Assembly (NCBI GenBank): GCA_020635825.1 | Contig: JACJZA010000010.1 | Span: 123,680-187,679 of the forward strand | DNA from: Flavobacteriales bacterium | Lineage (GTDB): Bacteria > Bacteroidota > Bacteroidia > Flavobacteriales_E > Vicingaceae | Length of the DNA: 64,000 nt | Direction: 5' to 3' | Part shown: positions 57,249 to 64,000 of the stretch, piece after piece | Layout of the letters: each line of letters begins with the position of its first letter | How positions within the stretch are numbered: the first letter of the stretch is position 1 | Made by a program: the position numbers and the translations under genes | The notes under the pieces: generated by a model | Told to the model about the DNA's origin: nothing | The model's input: the letters and a program-made list of their open reading frames with translations, nothing else | Databases searched by the model: none

Positions 57249-58520
57249 CTACAAATCGTCTACAAAATTTTTTATGAGTCTGTAACAATCTTCAAATTCT
57301 GTTAAAGGTAAAGTTTTAGACACATCATAAATATCGTGGTAAGCAGTAATTCCACCCAAAGTATAAATAAAAAATGCCGGCACTCCTTTTTCTGAAAACC
57401 AGTAGTGGTCGCTATTAGCAGCTTTTCCCCTTATTTTTATTTGTTTCAACAGTTGCTCTTCTTCATTAATTTTTACCAGCTTATCAAAATGATTTTTAAA
57501 CACCGAACCATTCACCACCTGTATACCTTCATCTCCAGTCCCCATGATATCTACATTTATCATAAAATTAATATGCTCCAAAGGAAACAAGGGATGTTCG
57601 GTAAAATATTTAGAACCCAGCAAACCACTTTCTTCGGCACCAAAAGCCATAAAAACCATTGTTTTTTTAGGTGGTTCTTTATGAGTATAATGATAAGCTA
57701 AGTTCAACATCATCGCAATGCCACTGGCATTATCGTTGGCTCCCGGAAAAAAAACATCTTTTCCCATTTTACCCAAATGGTCGTAATGCGCACTGATAAT
57801 AATAATAGAATCGGGATGTTCAACTCCTTTAATTTTTCCAATTACATTTTGTGAAGTATAATTCGGTAAAAACTCTTGTTCTATTTCTATCCTAATGGTT
57901 TTAGCATCTTTAGGAAATTCATTACGCATGACTTTTAATATCACATAATCGCTAACGGTTGTTGAAATTCGATGAGTTAATTTTTCATTTTCTAAAAAAA
58001 TAAGTCCTGCTGCACCAACTGCATTCGAAGAAATACTATTCCATTCTTCAGTTTTTTCATCCGAATTTAAATCATCAAAGACTATAAACTTATTTTCAAA
58101 AAACCGTTGATTGACTAACTTTTTGAGTTGTTTTTTATTGGGAAGATTTTTAGGATTGTACCAAATTATATCAAAGTGTCCATAAGTTTTTGCAGACTTT
58201 GGATCTACTAAAAAGTCTTTACCCAGTACTAATTGTTTTTCCCCAACTTCTACTTTTATAACACCCGGAAAGCTATTAATGGAATATTGAAAAGTTTGCA
58301 GATAGTCATCAGTAAATGGTTGAAGTCCCATTTTTTTAAACTCTTTGGCAATGAATTGAGCAGCTTTTTGTTCTCCATCATCTACAGCTCCTCTACCCGA
58401 AAAAAAGGAAGAAGTAAGGGTATCAACAATTTGGCGAGTATATTCAATGTTTTGATTTTGAGCATTAAAAGAAAATGCAAAAATCAAAAAGGATGTAAAA
58501 ACTACTTTTTTTAAAATCAT
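57249..58520 (-). CDS. M28 family zinc aminopeptidase, secreted
   Basis: 423 residues with a signal peptide (residues 1-20). A protease-associated-like insert occupies about 110-220. The M28 catalytic domain follows: SAHYDHLG (zinc His), FPGANDNASG (bridging Asp), FGAEESGLLGS (general-base Glu and zinc Glu), INVDIMG (zinc Asp) and NSDHYWFSEKG (last zinc His). These enzymes remove N-terminal residues from peptides, in the periplasm or outside the cell. The first codon is adjacent to the stop of the preceding coiled-coil gene, so they are likely co-transcribed. Confidence 0.92.
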   Translation of the reverse strand: MILKKVVFTSFLIFAFSFNAQNQNIEYTRQIVDTLTSSFFSGRGAVDDGEQKAAQFIAKEFKKMGLQPFTDDYLQTFQYSINSFPGVIKVEVGEKQLVLGKDFLVDPKSAKTYGHFDIIWYNPKNLPNKKQLKKLVNQRFFENKFIVFDDLNSDEKTEEWNSISSNAVGAAGLIFLENEKLTHRISTTVSDYVILKVMRNEFPKDAKTIRIEIEQEFLPNYTSQNVIGKIKGVEHPDSIIIISAHYDHLGKMGKDVFFPGANDNASGIAMMLNLAYHYTHKEPPKKTMVFMAFGAEESGLLGSKYFTEHPLFPLEHINFMINVDIMGTGDEGIQVVNGSVFKNHFDKLVKINEEEQLLKQIKIRGKAANSDHYWFSEKGVPAFFIYTLGGITAYHDIYDVSKTLPLTEFEDCYRLIKNFVDDL

Positions 58521-59162
58521 TTACATAAATCTTCTTTGCACCTTGTTTTGCAAAGATTGAACATATTCATTTTCTTCGTCCCAACTTAGTTCAGAATAGG
58601 TTTTTTCAAAAATATTCATCGCCTCCTGCAAGTTATTACACTCATCTATGTTTTTTATCAAATTGGTAAACAACGCCATGTCTTTTTCAAAAAGTTCATT
58701 GGCTAATAAATACCTATCATTCAAAGAAAAAGCATCTTTTAAAGACGCAATTGGCGTTTGTAAAAATTTATCTCCAACAGAATTTTTAGCTACTTCAATA
58801 ACCGGTTCTTTCATCTCAGTTACAACTTCATTTTCTTGTAATTTTTCTTCTACCAACTCTACTTTGTCTTCCATAATTGTTACCGGTTCCTCTTCAACAA
58901 CAGCTTCTACTTTTTCTTCCAACTTTTCTTCCACTATTTCATTCTTGGTTGATTGTAAGTTTCTTCTCTGAATTAAATTTTCTTCTTTTTGTTCTATCGA
59001 ATATTTCAAAACAATGGCAACTTCCTGAAGTTTTTGAACCTTAGAGATGAGAACACTAACTTCAAGTGAAGGCAAATGATCTTCACAAGTAAATCGTTCT
59101 GAGTGTTGATTAATCTTTGCTAATAGTTCGTTAAATTCTTTGCGCAGTTGTTGAATTTCCAT
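58521..59162 (-). CDS. Coiled-coil protein with a Bacteroidota-type C-terminal helical domain, function unknown
   Basis: 213 residues, no signal peptide and no membrane segment. The N-terminal ~70 residues are coiled coil (MEIQQLRKEFNELLAKINQH, LISKVQKLQEVAIVLKYSIE). A Glu/Val-rich linker follows (about 80-125), and the last ~75 residues form a helical domain with SLKDAFSLNDRYLLANELFE and TYSELSWDEENEYVQSLQNK. I have seen similar SLNDRY[LM]F-type C-terminal blocks in uncharacterised Bacteroidota proteins but cannot name a family. Directly upstream of the M28 gene without a gap and divergent from tdk. Confidence 0.6.
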   Translation of the reverse strand: MEIQQLRKEFNELLAKINQHSERFTCEDHLPSLEVSVLISKVQKLQEVAIVLKYSIEQKEENLIQRRNLQSTKNEIVEEKLEEKVEAVVEEEPVTIMEDKVELVEEKLQENEVVTEMKEPVIEVAKNSVGDKFLQTPIASLKDAFSLNDRYLLANELFEKDMALFTNLIKNIDECNNLQEAMNIFEKTYSELSWDEENEYVQSLQNKVQRRFM

Positions 59163-59176
59163 AACTTCGAAACGTT

Positions 59177-59184
59177 TAATTTTG
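59177..59184 (+). promoter_or_regulatory. Putative -7 box upstream of tdk
   Basis: TAATTTTG fits TAnnTTTG; a TTG at 59151-59153 is 23 bases further upstream. The predicted leader before the tdk ATG is about 36 bases. The element overlaps the region between the divergent genes. Confidence 0.4.
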
Positions 59185-59225
59185 AAAAATAAAATTAAGT
59201 AAATTATTACTTAAAACCCCAAACA

Positions 59226-59804
59226 ATGTTTCTTGAAAACAACATTAATACAACGCAAAAAAAAGGCTGGATAGAAGTAGTCTGCGGTTCTATGTTTTCA
59301 GGAAAAACCGAAGAATTAATCAGAAGAATGAAACGAGCTCAGTTTGCTAAACAAACTGTAGAGATATTTAAACCCGAAATTGATACCCGTTATGATAATG
59401 AAAAAGTGGTATCACATGATGCCAATGAAATTCACTCAACCCCGGTTCCTTCATCATCAAACATTTTAATTTTAGCCAATAATGTAGATGTGGTTGGGAT
59501 TGATGAGGCACAATTTTTTGATAATGAATTGGTAAATGTTTGCAATCAATTAGCCAACAGCGGTGTAAGAGTAATTGTAGCAGGGTTGGACATGGATTAC
59601 AAGGGAAAACCTTTTGGTCCTATGCCCGGAATAATGGCTTGTGCTGAATATGTAACGAAAGTTCACGCTATTTGTATGAAATGTGGAGATTTAGCCAATC
59701 ACTCCTATCGCTTTTCACAAAATGAAAATTTAGTTCACTTAGGAGAAACAGAAGCTTATGAGCCTTTGTGTCGTTCATGTTTTCAAAAACATTATAAAAA
59801 ATAA
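59226..59804 (+). CDS. tdk: Thymidine kinase (type II)
   Basis: 192 residues. The P-loop [14 protein letters not shown], the Asp-Glu pair in [13 protein letters not shown], the lasso region [17 protein letters not shown] and the zinc site ([14 protein letters not shown] with CRSCF) are all present. It phosphorylates thymidine with ATP in nucleotide salvage. Length is standard for the family. alr follows on the same strand. Confidence 0.96.
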   Translation: MFLENNINTTQKKGWIEVVCGSMFSGKTEELIRRMKRAQFAKQTVEIFKPEIDTRYDNEKVVSHDANEIHSTPVPSSSNILILANNVDVVGIDEAQFFDNELVNVCNQLANSGVRVIVAGLDMDYKGKPFGPMPGIMACAEYVTKVHAICMKCGDLANHSYRFSQNENLVHLGETEAYEPLCRSCFQKHYKK

Positions 59805-59821
59805 ATACCATTAAGGAGTTA

Positions 59822-60928
59822 ATTTACGATACCACATTAGAGATAGACCTCGAAAACTTGGTTCATAATTATCGTTATTTTAAATCGTTGGTCCCCAAAA
59901 AAACCAAAATGATGGTAATGGTTAAAGCGTTCTCTTATGGTTTGGGAACTTACGAAGTTGCTCAAGTTTTGGAAAAAGAAGGAGTTGATTATTTAGGTGT
60001 TGCCAATATTTTGGAAGGAGTTGAAATTAGAAAAGCAGGAGTACAAACACCCATAATGGTAATGAATCCAGAAACTGCGAGTTTCAACTTAATGATTAAA
60101 CACCAACTAACTCCGGTTATATTTTCCATTCACAATCTTCATCTTTTTGCTAAAAAGGTAGAGAAATCGAAACAACTTAAACCTTACCCTATACACATTA
60201 AAATTGACACAGGAATGCACAGGTTGGGTATTCAGCCTGAGGAAATGGATGTTTTTATTACTGAATTAAAAAAACTATCTCATTTAATAAAAATAGAATC
60301 GGTTTTTTCTCATTTGGCAGCCAGTGATGAGCCCTCACATGATTCTTTTACAAAAAGCCAAGCTGCTGATTTTGAAAAATATTCTTCCTATTTTATCAGT
60401 CATTTTGATTATGAAATTGACAGGCATCTACTCAATACCAATGGGATTTTAAGATTCAATGAGTATTCTTATAACATGGTAAGACTTGGAATTGGCTTAT
60501 ATGGCATTTGTGCTGATGAAAAATCCCAAAAGAAGCTCAAAAATGTGAGCACTTTAAAAACCAAAATATCCCACCTTATTCATGTTAAAAAAGGGGACAC
60601 CATAGGTTACAATCGAAACGGGATTGCAGACACTAATAAAATAATTGCTACCATCCCGCTTGGTTATGCAGATGGATTTAACCGTTTGTTAAGCAATGGG
60701 AAATGGGAAGTATTAATAAACAATCAAAAAGCACCTGTTATTGGAAACATTTCTATGGACATGGCAATGGTAGACGTAACCCACATTAATTGCTGTGTTG
60801 GCGATGAAGTAACTGTGTTTGGAGCCATCAATACGGTTTCTGAAATGGCTCAAAGAATTCAAACCATTCCTTATGAGTTGTTAACGATTATCTCTCCGAG
60901 AGTAAAAAGGGTGTTTATTCGCAATTGA
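59822..60928 (+). CDS. alr: Alanine racemase, start codon not canonical
   Basis: About 368 residues if started at ATT 59822. The N-terminal strand TTLEIDLENLVHNYRYFK is conserved in the family, yet the only ATG/GTG/TTG is TTG 59858, which would cut it off. The frame is open back to 59798 and contains only ATA/ATT/TTA candidates there, with AAGGAG at 59813-59818. The PLP lysine is in MVMVKAFSYGLG, the catalytic Tyr in TIGYNRNG, and ISMDMAMVDVTH lies before the C-terminal barrel. It interconverts L- and D-alanine for peptidoglycan. The sequence resembles the Alr half of the MurF-Alr fusions of Bacteroidota (KAFSYG form), but it stands alone here. Confidence 0.85.
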   Translation: MYDTTLEIDLENLVHNYRYFKSLVPKKTKMMVMVKAFSYGLGTYEVAQVLEKEGVDYLGVANILEGVEIRKAGVQTPIMVMNPETASFNLMIKHQLTPVIFSIHNLHLFAKKVEKSKQLKPYPIHIKIDTGMHRLGIQPEEMDVFITELKKLSHLIKIESVFSHLAASDEPSHDSFTKSQAADFEKYSSYFISHFDYEIDRHLLNTNGILRFNEYSYNMVRLGIGLYGICADEKSQKKLKNVSTLKTKISHLIHVKKGDTIGYNRNGIADTNKIIATIPLGYADGFNRLLSNGKWEVLINNQKAPVIGNISMDMAMVDVTHINCCVGDEVTVFGAINTVSEMAQRIQTIPYELLTIISPRVKRVFIRN

Positions 60929-61035
60929 CCATTAAATATTTGCAATTGGTCTAATTTTTCACTAATTTGTAGTGTTTCACAAGTAGCTTTACACATTAAT
61001 TAACCTTTATTAATCAATTTTTAAACTATAATACT

Positions 61036-63303
61036 ATGAAAAATTTTACTACTTTTTTATTTGCATTTGTATTCTCAACCTTGAGTTGGTATACTTATGC
61101 ACAAACATTTAATAGCGGCTCATGTCCCAAGAGTTTAGCTATTCCTGATAATGACCCAACAGGAATTAAAGATACTATTGCCGTAACAGGTGTAGGCACC
61201 ATGCTTGGTACTGATGTTATTTTAGAATCAGTAACCCTACACATTACTCATACCTGGAGCTCTGACATAGATGTTTTTTTAACTTCACCAAATGGAGTTA
61301 CTGTTGAGTTAGTTACTGATGCTGGTGGGAGCGGAAGACAATATGGGGATGATTGTAACAACATGACTGTAATTAGCATGTCTGCATCAACAATAATCAC
61401 CTCAGGAACCGGGAATTTTGTAGGTTCATTTTTACCTGAAGGGAACATGGATGATTTTAATGATGGTTCTGATGCGAATGGTAATTGGGTTCTTTCTGTA
61501 GCCGATGATGCAGGTGGTGATATTGGTAATTTAGAATTTGTAGAATTGCTTTTTGGAACTCCTCCAACTTGTCCTGCTCCTGATTCTTTATATGTTATGA
61601 ATGTTACTACCACCTCTGCAGATTTAGGATGGATGGAAATGGGAACAGCTTCTCAATGGCAAGTTGAATATGGTGTGTCAGGGTTTTCTCAAGGTAGCGG
61701 AACCTTTTTAAATGCCAGTACAACTCCTTCAATTGGAACAGGTGGTGTTTTAAGCCCTAACACTATGTACGAGTATTATGTGAGAGCAATTTGTGGTCCT
61801 GGAGACACTTCTACTTGGGTTGGACCATATTCATTTTATACTGGATATTGTTTACCATCTAGTTCAAGTGCTTCTTCATACATAGATAATTTTACAACAT
61901 CTAATGGAAATACAAATATTTCAAATTTAGCATCTGGTTTTACTACCGGTGGTTATTATGATGGAACCTCAATGGCTGTTGAAAGTTATGCAGGTGGTTC
62001 ATTCGATTTTAATGCAGAAATAGTAGGAGGAACAGTAGGTTTTTCTATTTGGGTGGATTGGAACAATGATATGGTTTTTGATAATGCTACAGAAAAAGTA
62101 TTTAACACTACAGCTTATGGCAATGGCCCATTTACAGGAACTATCAATATACCCGGAGGAGCATCTATGGGTGATTACAGAATGAGAATTACAACCGATT
62201 GGAACCAATCTAATCCTTCTTTACCATGCGGTAACCAAAGTAGAGCTGAGTTCGAAGATTATACTATTACTGTTGGCAATCCACCAAGTTGTGTTGCTCC
62301 TAGCGGTATAACTCCTCTTGTTGTAAATGGTACTGATGCTTTAATCGATTGGACTGAAAATGGTACAGCAACTACATGGCAAGTACAGTGGGGACCTGCT
62401 GGTTTTATGCTTGGTTCTGGAACTACAGATACTACTTCAATCAAACCGTATTTTATGGCTCCTTTAGTTCCTAACACTGCTTGGGACTTTTATGTAAGAT
62501 CGGTTTGTGGTGCCGGAGACACTTCTTCGTGGGTGGGACCATTAACTTTTATGACCCCATGTGTAGCTCCAGTAATTTCTGCTTTTCCATGGACTGAAAA
62601 TTTTGACGGTGAAACAACACCTGACATGCCTTGTGGTTGGGTAGTTGATAATGCTAATACAGATGCTTATACTTGGGAAACTAATTCTACAAATTCTGTA
62701 TCTCCATCTAATTCTATGGCTATCAGATGGAATTCTGCTGCTGCAATGGATGATTGGGCATTTACTCCTCAATTAGATTTAACAGGTGGCCAAGCATATC
62801 AATTGTCATTTGAATTTGCTGTTCAAGGTGCTACATTCCCTGAAAAATTAATGGTAATGTATGGGAATGGTCAAAATTCAGGAGCTATGACAACTATGTT
62901 ATTTGATAGCACATTCAATAATACAGCATTTGAAACTGCTACTGCTATTTTTACACCAGCAACAACAGGTTCTTATTTTATTGGATTCCATGGATACAGT
63001 GATGCAGATATGTTCAGAATGTTTGTTGATGATGTAACTGTAGATATGGCTACAGGAATCAACACAAACAACAAAGACGTGTTTGCTATTTATCCTAATC
63101 CAACAACAGGAATTTTAACCATAAAAGGAAATACTACTAATTCAAATGTTAATGTTACCAATATTCATGGTCAATCTGTTTACAGAAATACTGTGATTGG
63201 AAATCAATTAACAATTGACTTGAGTAAAGAAGCAAAAGGATTATACCTTGTGTCAATTTCAAATGAAAATGGCACTCAAATTCATAAAGTAATTGTTCAA
63301 TAA
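61036..63303 (+). CDS. T9SS type-A sorted protein with P-domain, FN3, GEVED and MAM-like domains
   Basis: 755 residues with a signal peptide (cleavage after TYAQ, residue 23). Domains in order: a proprotein convertase P-domain (about 26-178, WSSDIDVFLTSPNG, NGNWVLSVADDAGGDIGNL), FN3 (about 180-272), GEVED (about 315-415, IWVDWNNDMVFDNATEKVF), FN3 (about 416-508), a MAM/choice-of-anchor-J-like domain (about 509-675), and the type-A sorting CTD (about 682-755, IYPNPTTGILTIKG, LYLVSISNENG). There is no protease domain, although P-domains usually follow subtilases. Predicted to be exported by the type IX system and surface-bound or released; binding or adhesive role likely. Confidence 0.9.
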   Translation: MKNFTTFLFAFVFSTLSWYTYAQTFNSGSCPKSLAIPDNDPTGIKDTIAVTGVGTMLGTDVILESVTLHITHTWSSDIDVFLTSPNGVTVELVTDAGGSGRQYGDDCNNMTVISMSASTIITSGTGNFVGSFLPEGNMDDFNDGSDANGNWVLSVADDAGGDIGNLEFVELLFGTPPTCPAPDSLYVMNVTTTSADLGWMEMGTASQWQVEYGVSGFSQGSGTFLNASTTPSIGTGGVLSPNTMYEYYVRAICGPGDTSTWVGPYSFYTGYCLPSSSSASSYIDNFTTSNGNTNISNLASGFTTGGYYDGTSMAVESYAGGSFDFNAEIVGGTVGFSIWVDWNNDMVFDNATEKVFNTTAYGNGPFTGTINIPGGASMGDYRMRITTDWNQSNPSLPCGNQSRAEFEDYTITVGNPPSCVAPSGITPLVVNGTDALIDWTENGTATTWQVQWGPAGFMLGSGTTDTTSIKPYFMAPLVPNTAWDFYVRSVCGAGDTSSWVGPLTFMTPCVAPVISAFPWTENFDGETTPDMPCGWVVDNANTDAYTWETNSTNSVSPSNSMAIRWNSAAAMDDWAFTPQLDLTGGQAYQLSFEFAVQGATFPEKLMVMYGNGQNSGAMTTMLFDSTFNNTAFETATAIFTPATTGSYFIGFHGYSDADMFRMFVDDVTVDMATGINTNNKDVFAIYPNPTTGILTIKGNTTNSNVNVTNIHGQSVYRNTVIGNQLTIDLSKEAKGLYLVSISNENGTQIHKVIVQ

Positions 63304-63316
63304 TGAACATCAACTC

Positions 63317-63352
63317 ACAAAAAAAGGCTTGGAAATTTCCAAGCCTTTTTTA
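63317..63352. terminator. Bidirectional terminator between the T9SS protein gene and trpS
   Basis: Perfect arms 63321-63335 and 63336-63350 (AAAAAGGCTTGGAAA and its complement) with A-run and T-run flanks, so it works in both directions between these convergent genes. It ends 16 bases before the trpS stop. Confidence 0.9.
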
Positions 63353-63367
63353 TTTTTAAACTAGATT

Positions 63368-64000
63368 TTAATACCCTAATTTTTCTCTTACCCTTTTTAA
63401 AACCGGTTGAGCAACCTCTCTAGCTTTTTTGGCTCCAAGTTGCAATTCCTTTTCCAGCTCATCTAAATTTTGAGTATAGTAATTAAATTTCTCTCTTTCT
63501 TTAGCAAATCGTTCACATATAGCTTCAAACAAAGCTTGTTTAGCATGCCCATAACCATAATTACCTTCTAAATAATTTTGCTTCATCTCCTCAATTTTGT
63601 CTTTAGGAGCAATCAATTTATATAGAGCAAATACATTACAAGTATCAGGATTTTTAGGATCTTCTAAAGGTGTACTATCCGTTTGAATTCCCATGACTTG
63701 CTTTCTTAGTTGCTTATCAGGTAAAAAAACATTTATCAAATTGTTTTTAGACTTACTCATTTTATCACCATCAGTACCCGGAATCAATTGAGTTTCTTCT
63801 TGAATTTTTGCTTGAGGCGGAATTAATGTTTCACCCATCTGATGATTAAAACGATTCGCTACGTCTCTGGTCATTTCTAAATGTTGTAACTGGTCTTTCC
63901 CCACAGGAACTACTTCTGCATCATACAATAAAATGTCAGCGGCCATCAACATCGGGTAAGTAAACAAACCTGAATTAACATCTTCTAATCTATCTGCTTT
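63368..64000 (-). CDS. trpS: Tryptophan-tRNA ligase, N-terminus beyond window edge
   Basis: The frame runs from the right edge of the window (first residues KADRLEDVNSGLFTYPMLMA) to a stop at 63368, giving 210 C-terminal residues. Class I motifs are GLFTYPMLMAADILLY, VPVGKDQLQHLEMTRD and the ATP-binding KMSKS in PGTDGDKMSKSKNN. A C-terminal helical domain follows (QNYLEGNYGYGHAKQALFEA). It charges tRNA-Trp. The N-terminal HIGH-like motif is outside the window. The internal Met near 63967 is not the start. Confidence 0.96.
   Translation of the reverse strand, partial: KADRLEDVNSGLFTYPMLMAADILLYDAEVVPVGKDQLQHLEMTRDVANRFNHQMGETLIPPQAKIQEETQLIPGTDGDKMSKSKNNLINVFLPDKQLRKQVMGIQTDSTPLEDPKNPDTCNVFALYKLIAPKDKIEEMKQNYLEGNYGYGHAKQALFEAICERFAKEREKFNYYTQNLDELEKELQLGAKKAREVAQPVLKRVREKLGY

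Noticed and set aside
59858..60928. Alanine racemase read as starting at TTG 59858
   Set aside because: The conserved N-terminal strand TTLEIDLENLV lies upstream in the same open frame.
60929..61035. CTAATTTG before the T9SS type-A gene as a promoter
   Set aside because: The spacing inside the octamer does not fit TAnnTTTG and the -33 element is ambiguous.

Overview
The window is a chromosomal segment of a Bacteroidota bacterium, most likely from class Flavobacteriia. The sequence is AT-rich. It carries three secreted proteins with type IX secretion (T9SS) C-terminal sorting domains of both type A and type B. Promoters follow the TTTG-N19-TAnnTTTG pattern rather than the E. coli one. The str/S10/spc/alpha ribosomal operons are fused without a tuf gene and without adk between secY and map. 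Genus and species cannot be assigned from this sequence alone.

Layout. 1-5.7 kb: the N-terminal part of an AlkC-type DNA alkylation repair gene, an M13 lipoprotein peptidase, an ECF sigma/anti-sigma pair and a secreted TonB-C-like protein. 5.7-8.3 kb: clpX and carA, separated by a 219-base spacer with a dispersed-type inverted repeat. 8.4-26.4 kb: the complete ribosomal superoperon on the minus strand, rpsL-rpsG-fusA-rpsJ through rpmJ (too short for most ORF callers) to rpoA-rplQ, with secY, map and infA embedded. A promoter lies before rpsL and terminators follow rpoA and rplQ.

26.6-47.1 kb is the accessory, surface-oriented part. Two giant T9SS type-B proteins (2144 and 1081 residues) are each preceded by a small secreted protein gene. 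Between them lie a GT-C/TPR membrane glycosyltransferase-like gene, two tandem sulfotransferases, and a tightly coupled seven-gene minus-strand operon (ketoacyl-ACP synthase III, acyl carrier protein, second ketoacyl-ACP synthase III, SDR reductase, GT2 glycosyltransferase, GNAT acyltransferase, Asp/Asn beta-hydroxylase-like). I read the operon as a pathway that builds a short hydroxyacyl chain on a dedicated carrier and transfers it to a surface glycan; this is inference.

47.2-64 kb is mostly housekeeping: uvrD/pcrA, a DUF4290 gene, murA (with Asp in place of the fosfomycin-target Cys), a TlpA-like thioredoxin, grpE, dnaJ (only half of the usual zinc domain), a ubiD-family decarboxylase, an acyl-CoA thioesterase, an M28 peptidase, a coiled-coil gene, tdk, alr, a T9SS type-A protein with a P-domain, and a 5'-truncated trpS. 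One gene of unknown function (55.9-56.65 kb) is bracketed by 11-bp inverted repeats and outward hairpins and looks like a mobile single-gene cassette.

Two genes (first sulfotransferase, alr) have conserved N-termini that extend upstream of any ATG/GTG/TTG. No tRNA, rRNA, IS element or CRISPR array was seen. No gene-free stretch exceeds 300 bases; the largest is 6962-7180.
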